Source of the DNA: Enoplolaimus lenunculus
Lineage: Eukaryota > Nematoda > Enoplea > Enoplida > Thoracostomopsidae
Length of the DNA stretch: 64,000 nt
Direction: 5' to 3'
Assembly: GCA_030248215.1 (NCBI GenBank)
Contig: JASANG010001002.1
Location: 43,633 to 107,632 of the forward strand
In this document: positions 27,001 to 38,000 of the stretch, in pieces
Numbering within the stretch: the stretch's first letter is position 1
Layout: the number at the start of each line of letters is the position of its first letter
Notes under the pieces: model-generated
The model's database searches: none
Told to the model about the DNA's origin: nothing
What the model saw: only the letters and a program-made list of their open reading frames with translations
Made by a program: the position numbers and the translations under genes

Positions 27001-29086
27001 TCCTTGTAAACGTTGCTAAGCTGATGAGCCTGAGATAAAAATCGGTTTACTGTAAAGTGCTTAATGGGTCTGCGTAATCTATTGCATAAATATATCGGAT
27101 GATTCAATCATCACGTTTTGAGAAAACACGTCACTTTTATTCAAACTGCTTATTAACAAAATAGAACTAGTTGCAAAAATACTTACTGTAATGACCCGAA
27201 TAAGAGATGAGGAGACTGATATTTATATGGCTTCTCCAGAACTGAAGTATGCCTTAATGTTCCAACTCAGCTTTATTTAGTCCTGGAGTCATTTATGCAC
27301 TACAATTAGGTATAATTGAGATTTATGGACTCTAATTAGGGTTTAAAAACTCCATTCGCTTACGGAATCTTATTTGGGAATCGGACGCCTATTGATTGAG
27401 ACTCAAAATGGGGTCCTCCCCCTCTTATCGTATTGAAAGTACTAAAATAGATTTTGTTTCAGACTTGAACGAAACGAACAGAGGCAGGAGCACGTAGCCA
27501 ATGCCGAATATTTGAAAAATGTGATAATTAAGGTAAGCTGTGTTCTTTTAGAAAAATATTGATTTTTGGCATCTAGTAACAGTTTCCGATAGCTCATGCG
27601 AGTCTTGCAATATAAACCAAAGACTTTCATTTACATACCCCAGCCACGTCCCCTCACCTTTACTCTGTCCCCAGGTTGATGCCACCGTTTTCAGAATAGA
27701 CGCAGCATATATCCTTTATTATGTCTTAAAAATTTAGAAGAAGCTAAAAACCTAAAGTTAAAAGTTAAAACAACGTAAATATTAAAACACCACAGGTTCA
27801 ATCTGTGGAAGCACCTTTTGTTTAAAAATAGTTTACGTTTTCTTTCAGTTCCTCACACTGTCCAGTGGTGATGAACGCACTCGTTTGATTCCAGTCCTGA
27901 GGACCATGCTGCGGTTGAGTCATGACGAAATTGCAACCGTAACGCGGATCGCAAAAGGTAAGGCTTACTTGGGACATGTTTTTGTGGTAATATTTGCATA
28001 TGCAGCGCTGTTGTACTGCACATTCATCCGATGTATTTTCTATTTTCAAGCATAACGTATGGATTATATACACAATGCTGTAAGGGTGTTTCACAATGCG
28101 AACCTTAATGTTTGCTCGATTAGTTTTTTGTCCTTAATTTTCTCGTTGTCTTCTAAGGTATATGGTAATTTGTCTGACTGCTAAATTCATTTTTGTTTCT
28201 TCTATAACTAGCAAAATTACACCAGGTATATAATTATTAATATTATCTCTCGATCGCACAAAAGTTATTAATTCTATTTAGAGCCGTTTGTGTTCTGGCA
28301 AACTGGTATTTAGGTGTAATCACATGCACAAGTAGGACCAATTGATTGATAATAGGACAATGCTTGAACACTAATTGCAAATATACAGCAGCACCGAATT
28401 ATTGCAAATTGACTATAACACTGGCCTGGCCACACTGGCCAATGTTACGTTAAGGGGCGTAAAGGTTTCTGGTGGGTCTATAAAACAGTGGGTTTAGATT
28501 CTGGATTACAATTTTTGCTTAGGCTTAGTGTTTAGGCTTAGGCTTAGGAACACATTTTTGCAACGCTTGGGCTTAGGCTAATAGGCTTAGGAATACGCTT
28601 AATCTACTGTTACGCCCCTAAAAGTAACATTGGCCATAACACTTATGGATACCAAATTATGGTGTTCTTTGACTTTTTTTCGTATACAGTATAGTCATTT
28701 TTCCTAATTCTACGAAAACATGCGTCAAATAGTTTAAAATATTAATATGAGGAATGTGCAGACGAGACTCAAGTTGTCTTAAGAAGTTTAATAGTTTCTG
28801 CGGCTAATGTATAGAACAGGGCCGGAGCACTAGTATAAGCGTATTCCTAATAAGCGTAATGGTGACGTTATACCTAAGCCTAAGCTTGAACCTAAGCAAA
28901 AAATTGTCCAAAGTTTGAGCTTACTCTATTACAGTTCCGCAGGAAATCGTACCGGCCATGTTCTATACATGAGTCGTTTCTGCAAAATAGTGTCTTGGTC
29001 CATTTTTAGGTGATGACGAAGTAGACACAACGTCAACCGGTGGATGGTCTGGTTATTTACATCGATGGACCGGGATTAATTCGTGA
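11838..29086 (+). CDS. GCC2: GRIP-domain golgin GCC2/GCC185, 1566 aa, 25 exons
   Basis: Long coiled-coil tether of the trans-Golgi network that captures endosome-derived vesicles and binds small GTPases through its C-terminus. Exons: 11838-11876, 12462-12546, 13487-13530, 13858-13968, 15471-15650, 15895-16152, 17227-18819, 19217-19501, 19986-20126, 20638-20799, 21078-21182, 21480-21639, 22058-22158, 22390-22467, 22803-23062, 23667-23720, 24422-24544, 24945-25047, 25358-25511, 25804-25958, 26294-26473, 26765-26838, 27463-27532, 27849-27957, 29010-29086. The N-terminal GSKLDALPKEKLLEFLKKQQ matches the start of vertebrate GCC2. Heptad coil fills most of the chain. The GRIP domain (about 1494-1541) has EYLKNVIIKFL with Tyr1498, the family's Arl1-contact tyrosine, then RLIPVLRTMLRLS. 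The tail GGWSGYLHRWTGI matches the GCC2-specific end. Length is near the human 1684. The acceptor of exon 7 (ATAAATTTAAG) is weak and was chosen by phase. Confidence 0.93.
12720..13145. mobile_element. hAT-like MITE in GCC2 intron 2
   Basis: Flanked by perfect 8-bp duplications CTGCTTAT (12712-12719 and 13146-13153). It begins CAGGGTCCCAACAGGAA, ends TTCCGGTTGAACCATG, and carries GGAACAGGAA repeats. It looks like a diverged relative of the CAGGGTGCAACCGG family. Confidence 0.75.
13979..14772. mobile_element. GC-rich inverted-repeat element in GCC2 intron 4
   Basis: A 14-bp perfect inverted repeat, GGCTTCTCCACAGC at 13979-13992 and GCTGTGGAGAAGCC at 14759-14772, bounds the segment. Next to each end is a strongly C/G-rich block (about 13993-14140 and 14645-14750) with motifs such as GGGGGGCCCCCAG, while the middle is AT-rich. 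No coding capacity and no clear target duplication were seen. Probably a non-autonomous DNA transposon. Confidence 0.6.
20161..20324. repeat. Inverted repeat with internal GCTGCAATTTGCAG repeats
   Basis: CGAGAACTCACAGCTGCAA at 20161 is matched by TTGCAGCTACGAGTTCTCG ending at 20324. Two direct copies of a unit of about 45 bp lie inside (about 20173-20260), each itself palindromic around GCAATTTGCAGATGCA. It sits in a GCC2 intron and looks like a small fold-back element. Confidence 0.6.
21022..21074. repeat. (ATT)n microsatellite
   Basis: About 17 uninterrupted ATT units end directly at the 3' splice site TTGCAG of a GCC2 exon, taking the place of a normal pyrimidine tract. Confidence 0.95.
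21701..21827. mobile_element. Small hAT-like remnant in GCC2 intron
   Basis: Flanking GTGATGTC and GTGATGCC match at 7 of 8 positions. The inside holds CGGAATTCCGATTCCGG and similar motifs shared with the CAGGGTGCAACCGG family. Confidence 0.45.
23340..23510. mobile_element. TTAGGC-bearing hAT-like MITE (GGCCAATGTTACTTTAAGG family)
   Basis: Perfect 8-bp target duplications ATATAATG flank GGCCAATGTTACTTTAAG and CTTTAAAGTAACATTGGCC. It contains TTAGGCTTACG and GGTTTTTGGTGG motifs shared with copies at 24174, 28423, 48597 and 49576. Located in a GCC2 intron. Confidence 0.85.
24174..24351. mobile_element. TTAGGC-bearing hAT-like MITE, second intronic copy
   Basis: Perfect 8-bp duplications GAAATTGC flank a copy starting GGCCCCTGTTACTTTAAGG and ending AAAGGTAACATTGGCC. 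TTAGGCTTAGGC runs occupy the centre. Confidence 0.85.
28423..28635. mobile_element. TTAGGC-bearing hAT-like MITE in last GCC2 intron
   Basis: Perfect duplications ATAACACT flank it. The left end carries a small extra copy of the terminal motif (GGCCTGGCCACACT) before GGCCAATGTTAC. The centre has several TTAGGC units in a row. Confidence 0.85.
28802..28975. mobile_element. GGCTAATGTATAGAAC MITE in last GCC2 intron
   Basis: Perfect duplications GTTTCTGC flank ends GGCTAATGTATAGAACAG and TTCTATACATGAGTC. CCTAAGCCTAAGC runs are inside. Same family as 9966-10136 and 60354-60843. Confidence 0.8.
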
Positions 29087-32030
29087 CGCAAGATTTTATG
29101 GAACCTGGCAATTTGAAACGCTCTGGGGACTTCCGCATTTACGTGTTGATATATTATTAATTCATTACTTATGCGGTCAGTGTTACTTTCAGGGGCGTCG
29201 CGTTTTTCTACGAGACAGCAAGACTGTATGGTTACGCTTCAAACTAGTCTATGGTTCCTTCGCTTACTTTTAGACGTATCCGTACGCTGCTAATATTGAG
29301 CACCTGAAAGTCATATTGGTCACTTATGCTATGCATTGATTATAAACATCTTTGCGGCACATACAAAGTATTTTATCTTCAACCGGTGTGTGATTGTATT
29401 ACGGTTTTTTCTTGCCTTTTGCGAACTGTTTGTGAACAACTGGATCATTTTCGTTTAAAAATCGTCGATATTTTCTGAAAAAAGCCCAAAACCAAAGTTT
29501 TTGACGCTGCTATGTTTTAATTACTTATATATAACACCGAATGGCAGAAAAATTGAGGTTTGAGGGGAAATTTTGGTTTAGCTAATTTCAATGGCGACCA
29601 ATGAAATTTTCTGGCTGGAACAGTGTTGACAAAATTCGTTTTGACAGAACAATATCAAACAGGCCTCCCACTGAAACACTTTTTATAGATCGGGAGGCTA
29701 AGGCTGTGGAGGCTTGTACTTGGGTTTAGACTGTTGGCACAATTATCGTTTTAAAAATTTAGTGTAAAACATTACATAATGCGGGCAATTTTAAAACAAT
29801 TCACCTTCAAATGTAGCATTATTATCTATGTTTAATTGTTGACGGTCACTGCTGCACATTGCTGTGATATTTGACATAACGTTAGTAAAATTTACGCTAT
29901 GCATACGCTGATTCGGAGCAGAAAATTTCTTTCAGGCCGTTTGAGAACCTCCTATGGCTCATTAGGCCTACTACACTGATAACGTTTTACTTTAAACAAA
30001 AATTGAACAAACTTAACCAAATGCTTACATTATTTAATAACAATGCAATTCAGTGATAAAATTTTACCATGCGCTGTAGACACAAAATTTTTTACAAATT
30101 TTCTGTACTTTTATCACGCAACTGCAATAGAGCAGGACTACGTTTTAGACTATTTTTTGCTTACGCTTAATATGAACAACTCTTATATAAGTTATTGAAT
30201 GCCTGCTTTATTTAAGATGACCACCATCATGTTACTTTCTAAAAATTGTCCGTCTTCCCGCTAACTGCAACACGCTTCGAAATAATTTTTAAGATTTGGC
30301 TCTAATTCAGACTAGCGATGGCATCGGTGTTTTTTCATACCTGAAATCAAATTTTCCAGTTCGGATATACTAAACTCGATTTTGCGTTTTTTGTTTCCGA
30401 ATCTCTTGGTAAAAGACATATTCTAAAAATCGTTCATGCAACTGCCTCAATAGTTTTGGGTATTCGGTTTAGACGATTACTACTGACTAATAAATATTTG
30501 GGTTGGGCACCTGAAATTGAGTTGATTTAGGTTCTTTAAAATTCAATCGAATGTTACCTTTCATTCAAATGTTATGAGCTCATAGGTTCTGTCATGGGAA
30601 ATTCAAAAGTGTCCTTTTCAGATTGAAAGATTTGCAAGCTACGTTTTTACTAATTAGTATCATGGTCAGTTAGGCTTGGCATCTTATTCAATCAAGAGCG
30701 ATCAGAATTTAAAATGACGCGCAGTATATGTAATCTCACGGCGCGACTTGGTATAATATGTATATATTTTGTTTCTTGTAAAGGTAATAAATTTAGTAGT
30801 TGACGGCGCGTATTCCATGCAAATTTTTCACTGGGCTAATTTTGAGGTCATTACTCCGATCAAACTATTATCTTTCAATTTTGGCATGTCTTAGGAAATC
30901 AAAATTTTAAATCATCAGGAATGTGGTCCAACATTTTCACTCAGATTTGAATACAGAATTTTTTCGTCAGCTCCAGCTATTTTAATGCTGAAACAATGCA
31001 TACTCCAAAATTTTTTACACAATAGCACTTGGGATACCCGGATACACGTTTCTTTTCTGATACATATCCGAATATCCGATGTCCATCTAGTTTATACCCG
31101 TAATTTGGCTGGTGGCCTTGGAGAGATTATAGCATTTTCTGCCCATATCACTTTGAGGGGATTAGTTTTACCGATTGACTGTAATAGAATAATAATTACG
31201 CTAACGCTTAGGCTTATAAATATGCTAGCGCAGTTTCTGAACGGTCCAAACTTCTCCAGTAACATTCAAAGAACGCCGTTTATAAAACTGAAGCCATTCA
31301 TTAATTCAACGTAATAACAACAATAATTTAGTAAACAAAAACAGGTAAAATAAATACATATATAAACAAACACTAAACTATATTGTCGATAATACTTCAA
31401 TGGCTTCTGTAATATGATTTAGTTCGCCGTTTAGTTGAATTAACTGAAATATAAATCGTTTAACTCACACAAGTATAGAACAGGTCTCGAATACAGTCAT
31501 AGATGCTAGTGTCCTTTTGCTCTTGTTCGCTTTCCCTGGCACTTTGTTAAAGCTTAGGCTCGCTCTTAGGTTCTGTAACACTGAAATGGGATTTTGTAGA
31601 AGGTATTGATACAGCTTAAATGTTGAGCTTTGTTAGGAAAGCGTTTTCCTAAACCAAAACTTGTAGAGCGATGTGTACATTCAGGTCAGTTACGGTGCCG
31701 GAAGCTACTATCCCCAAAAGCATATCGCTACCATTAGACAGCTAAGCTTTTGTACACTTTCCTCCACATTTCAAATGAAAGCTTTGGCTTAGGTGTTTAG
31801 GTAAAGGCTACGGCTATAAGCTTAAGGTAAACCTTCTTTAGAAACCTTATCTTAATCATATGACGGGACTGTACAAGGGTCAACAGCTTTTCGTTCCATA
31901 GACAACATTTTTTCTGATTTTTTTTGGGTCAGTGTAGTGTGCAAATCAAGGCTTATTCCCATCAGTTGACTACGTCCGAAAGATCACATCTATTAACCAT
32001 CCAAATCCTGCCTTTAAATTATTTGCATTT
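29087..32030. other. Spacer between convergent GCC2 and ValRS genes
   Basis: No gene is supported. Besides the element at 29175-29321 I see AT-rich sequence and scattered single TTAGGC/TTAGGTT motifs (31555-31830) that look like worn element pieces. A final ValRS exon could lie here if the donor at 32069 is used, but none was found. Confidence 0.45.
29175..29321. mobile_element. Diverged hAT-like MITE after GCC2
   Basis: Perfect 8-bp duplications ACTTATGC (29167-29174 and 29322-29329) flank GGTCAGTGTTACTTTCAGG and CCTGAAAGTCATATTGGTC. It is a relative of the GGCCAATGTTAC family without the TTAGGC core. Confidence 0.75.
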
Positions 32031-35000
32031 TCAGTAAAATTTAGTGTTCTTCTTACGTTTACCACTTACCTTTTCTTCGTTCCGCTCACGAACATTTTCT
32101 GGTACCTTGGCGTAATCAGGCTTTCGCCTCGACTGTTCAATTGTGTCTATTTGTTGCTCGAGACGAGATTTCTTGCCTTTTAGTTTTTCAACTTCTTTGG
32201 CGGTATCGACAATACCCTGAAGATACAAAATTGAAACCCATGTGCACCATTAGTTCAGTTTTGCCAACTTACGAAATGCTCTAAATATTATATATAATAA
32301 ATTTTTGACAAACGCCAAATTGTCTGTCTGGGCCACAACCGCAAACCATTAAAATCTTTCAACGACAAATTGGTTTATGGACATCTTGCAATGAGTTTCA
32401 AAAATACTTACTTTAAGCAGTACATGGACTTTGCATTTGTCTGAAACGGTCACCAGAGCACATCCTGATCGTACAGGTGCGTCGAGATCAAGGCATTCAA
32501 CCACATCGCTCGATGTTAGCGTTTGTATCAGCGAGATAAAAAGTTGAGCCATGTTCATTGTTGCATTATCGGTACATTGGACGTATACTAAAATGTTTTC
32601 CATCATAGTCAACCAATATTTACAATAAGGAAAATGCGTAAGGGTAGCGCTATGCTTTGATGACGTCCATCACCGTAGTACGATTCCGCATCGTAACGGA
32701 CGGCGCCGGACAGCACCGCAAGACAGGTATAGCACTACCCTAAAACTGACAAAGAATTTACCTAGTTTCCAAATCTTAACGTCTCTTACAAAAATGAAGC
32801 AAAAGAAAAAATATATATCATGTAAAACATGCAAACACTTTCTATACAACCGGACGGAAAGTATCAATAAATGGCTCCTAATCCCGTATAAACATAAATC
32901 GCGGTATCTAAATGGTCCCAGCCAATACATGGATGCTTCAGCCTAAAGCGTGATTTAACCTCGGCCCGCGTTCTTGTGCTACCGTTGCTTTTTTTGGGGT
33001 TTTATTTTTTTTTTTTTTTTTTTTTTTTTATTGGGGGGTGTTTCTCCCCGCCCTCTTGAGTTTTTTATTTTTTTATTTTGTTTTTTTTTTTTGTGGGGTT
33101 TTTTTTTTTTTTTGTTTTGTGGAGAAGGGGGCGTGTACTAGGTGAGAGTGAGTCTTTTATTTTACGTTTTGTTTTTTTTTGTTGTTCCTTCTCTGCTTGT
33201 CTTTTTTTCCTCCTGGCCTTTTTTTTTTTTTTTCTTCTCTCTTCTGTCCTTCCCCCTTTTGTGTTGGGTTCTCCTTCTCCAGCCCTTTCCGCGGCAAATG
33301 TATCATTCACAACAAACTACTCCCTAAAAATAAAATCTCTATAATTTTACCTATTTCCCCCCTTTCCTTTTTATTAAATCCCCCCAACTTACTAGTAAAC
33401 CCTCTAAAAACCCCGCACCCCAACTATCGAAAAATATTTTCTTTCTCCTATTTATTCAAAATATATTTTAGCCCTTCCAACCAACCAATATTTTTTATAT
33501 AACCATACTTATACCACTACATTTTCCTTACCCATTTTCAATCCACATTCCTTTCTATTCACAACATGCCCACCCACAAATCCCATCCCCCTCATCAAAA
33601 AAAACAACAACACCACCTTTTCTATCCTAAACACTAATTTTTTTTTTCTTCTAAAAATAAAAAAAAATATTATATTTCTATTTTCATTCATTAAAACCAA
33701 TTACCCAAACAAAAAACCCTTTATTTATTATTATTTTAATATTATTTAATTTACTTTTCATTTTTATATTACCTCAAACAAAACATTTTTATTTTTTTTT
33801 TTTTTTTTTTATATTATTTATATTTACTCCTCAATTCATTCATACTAAACAACAAATATATATCATATCACTCATTCATAATAAAAAAACAAACACCACT
33901 ACGTGATTTAAAGAGAAACATAAACCTAAGTGTAAACCTAAAACATACGACTAACTTATGAACAGATCAATGACTCACATGACGTCTTATGCTTCACACC
34001 GAGTTCGTAATCAGCGCGTATCGAGCGTACACCTTTAATAAGGCTCATTATGAACTCCATTTGTGCTTCAAGCTCAACGTCTCGACATGAAAGCTGCAAA
34101 ATGTATTATTATCGCCGATTAACAACACAAAAACAATCAATGAAATATTCAAAAGTTATATTAGAAAATTCTTATAACCCTATTTTAATGGGGTAAATAC
34201 GAGAAAGGTACTTCGTTAATATACGGGAAATACAAAGTTTCTTGGCATTTTTTGCAAAGGAAGACATTTATTTCATAACGCGTTGGGGGTAAATCCAATT
34301 GCCCTATTTATCACCAAAATGTTTACATGTTCCGTATTGATACCAACGCTGCTATTTAGTTGCTAAACCAATACTACTAAATACCTTCAATACTAAAAAC
34401 ATAGTCAGACTATTTCCGCCATAAATTTGAACTAAACTGCAATTTAAACCATAAGCCTATTATACCTCTTTCAGTGTAGGATACGGTGACACGCAAATAC
34501 TAGACGCCCCCAGCTCAGAAATTCTCCTTGGCAACCGCTGATACAGTTCTTCGCTAAGAAACGGCATAAACGGTGATATCAGCCTCAATCCAATATCCAA
34601 CACGGTGTAAAGCACTTCACGACACTCGGATTTCGCGGTTTCGTCGCTGCCGAACATAATTGGCTTTAAACTTTCCTGAAACAATTTTTTATGAATAATC
34701 CATATTCTGGTCAATCTGCAAATTGTAAATCGGTTTTGTGCGTGAAGGGGAAGTAGATGGGTCAACTGGGATCACGGTCAAAATGTGGACAAACATATGA
34801 CTTGGCCAACTCCTTCTTTACTAGGGAAACCGCAGCGTAACTCGGGAATCGTTGTTCCTCCACGAGATCACATATTTTGCTTACGACCAGAAATTAATAA
34901 AATTCTAAGTCTATCTTGTGCCATGTATAGTCGTTTGCAGAAATCTGCGACGATTGTTGCAGGTTTCGAACCCGCAACGTACAGATTGCCGATCAGTTGT

Positions 35001-38000
35001 TGTACCCGCTGAGCTACGCATCAATACATACCGCTTGAACTCACGAGGAATATATCACACAACTCATACAGCCAGAAGTTATAAATAGCCGTTGTTGACT
35101 TGTTAAATTCATATGTCCGAAACCCTTCGTTGCATTGCTCGACTGCGTACGTACAACGACTCAAAATCCAGCGGTTCACAAGATTTGAAATCGTTGAAAG
35201 CTGAAACACGATCTGCAGTTCCAACAGATAATATAATAATGCAGCACAACAACATGCCGTTGTTTTAGCACACTGATAGTCACAATATTCCAACACACTT
35301 TTGAGAACAAAATTTTCAAAAGAAATCTTCAAAAACTTCATACTGTTTGTTGTTTAACTGCATTTCTCAAATTTACTAAAATGTTTAAGAACACATAACA
35401 AATAGATCACTATTTTTTCAGCCAGAAATTTCCACAAAACGCATCTCTGAGAAATCAAATAAAATCGCATACAAAAGTCAAAATGAAACCTACATAACTT
35501 TTTTGCGCTCAGAATCAAATACAAAGAAGAATCCACTGTTGAAAATCTTAAAGGCAGGAGTGGTAAAGATACCACGCCGGCAGGAATTTACTTAAACAAA
35601 CAAAAACAAAAATATTCCAACAAACACCTCAAACTTCGTCTTTGGCTGAAAATCGGTCGCTAAATTGAGCATAGCAAATCGGCTTGCATTCCACAGTTTA
35701 TTGCAAAAGAATCGATATCCTTGAACGCGAAGCACGTCCAAGTTGATATCTCTGCCTAAAATTCAATGTAAACAGTCGAAATCAAAACAAATGAAACAAA
35801 CAAGAAATAGTAAACCAAACGAACGCATTAACAAAATGATGTTGTTTTCCAAAAATTTAACGTCAAAGTCCTAATAAATAGGCATCGGGAAAAATTTTAA
35901 ACTAAAAGTTTTATTGGCAGCATTCAAGATTCTAAATGCCGTGGCTTCCAATTTGTTCTGATTAAGATGAATTGCAAATAAAATAATGCAAAAAAATTAT
36001 GGTTCGTTGATGCATCCACATGGAACGCAATATCGTCTATCTGTAGTTTCATCCTCAAAACATTTTGCATACTTCTGAGCATAAGCTAGCAGCTTTGTAA
36101 CGAGTAGTACCTTGAGAAGTGTATGAGCATAAAGCAAATCGCAATGCATCTGTACCACATTCCGGAATTCCATTAGGATAATCTTGTTTCTAAAACCAAA
36201 TATTAACACTGAAGTACAGTACTACAGCAAGGGCATAGGTAGACAAAGTAATTTCAGTGGTCAACCCACTTGGGATTGTTGTAAAAGCATTTTTAAATAC
36301 TTTTTCAATCTGTAACACTAGAAACCTCCCCTTTAATAATTTCACATAGCGCAACCCCTCCCTCCCAAATTGGCCCACTACCCCCATGTAGGGCTTACTT
36401 ACTGGAGTTACCATTCCGATTTGGGAAAATACTTCGTTACGTATCAAAATTCTGTGCTGTGTAAAAAATGTTCTATATCTAGGGCCCATATTTCCAAATG
36501 CGTACAGCACCTATCATCAGTTAGCGATAGATTTTCAAACTGACGAATATCTGAATTTCAGATCTCAAAATTTGTACAGATTAAGTAGGGTAAATAGTAT
36601 AAACTTTATCTGTAAATAGATGTACTAAAAAATTTTAGATTTAACTGCAACTAATTACAGTAATTCGTAGCAAAAATAATCTTAATTTCTCACCTCGGAT
36701 TCCGCATTTACGTATGCGTAGCAAAGCACTACTGAACAAGTTACGTAATACAGATAAAGACAAAAAAGACGCCTTGTTTGCTACTTTCTCACAAAATGTT
36801 TCGCCACAAATAATGACTATAATGAAATAGTCTTAATCCCAGGCCCGTATTCTCACATGCGTGCAGCACCTATTTCCAGTTGGTGATTAGTCTTGTTTTC
36901 TATCAAGTGAATGTTGAAGTTTGAAATGCAACACATCTTTCGCATTTGGACTGATCTACTCCTGTGCCAAACTGCAGATCCGCGAACCTGTCACTAACTA
37001 GTGATAGGTGCTATATGCATTTTAGATTATGGGCGCTGGACTTATGGTTGGCCTTTGGCTGAAAAAATAACATCCAGTACTAATGTGGGGGAACTTTTAC
37101 ATTCTATCAATCCAACAGTAGTGTGGCAGGAAAAACAAGAAGTAACTAAAATACGTAGTTAAACCATACTGCCCGTTCTATACTTAAACTTCAACCAAAC
37201 TACACCGGTCCGTACCTGTCCTTGTCTAGCTCGTTCCAGCTCGCGTGGGTCCAAATTACTGTGATCCAGCTGTCTGTGAAGTTCTTCAAGGGTGACACCG
37301 TGTATCACATCTACAGGATCGATTACGTTTCCTAGAGATTTCGACATCTTACGCCCATGCGCATCTCTGACCATTGCGTGTAAATAAACCTTAAACATAA
37401 AAACATATCACACTAAAATTACTGCGCAAAGGGGCTCAGTTTACGCTTTTCTGGTGGGTAAATCCTATTTTAAAATTTGTACCACTTGACTGTTCTGATT
37501 TAAAACTGAAACAGCATTCATATGCAGGTGCCTAAACATTTACCGATTTATTCATAAGAAGCATATAAATGAAGATTATAAGATATGTCAGCAGTCAGCA
37601 TATTCTCAAATGTATATACCACATATAACCAAGCTGATTGTAGTCTCTGGAATGTCGAACAAAATAGTACAACACTTCAAACCTAGGCACATTTTTTACG
37701 CAGTTAAGCTGTCCTACGTGTTAGCAGAATTAAAGATTCACAGCTGCCGGAGTTAGCTTGTTGAAAAACCTACTACAAACTGGTGATAGGTGTAACACAC
37801 AGCTACGAATAGGGCTAATGATGTACCAAAATTATTATTAGTCACACTACTTACCTCTTTGAAAGGCAGGTCGCCCATTAATTTCTGTCCGAAAAAGACC
37901 ATTCGCGCTACCCAGAAAAACAAAATATCGTGTCCAGTTTCGAGTAAACTGCCGGGGTAAAAGTTCTCCAGATCAGGCGTCTAAAACAGAAAACATAATA

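Noticed and set aside
33065-33700. Frames over poly-T and G-free DNA, some Lys- or Phe-rich
   Set aside because: Compositional artefact in a skewed intron block.
35354-35575. 73-aa frame between ValRS exons
   Set aside because: It lies in an intron and matches no part of ValRS.
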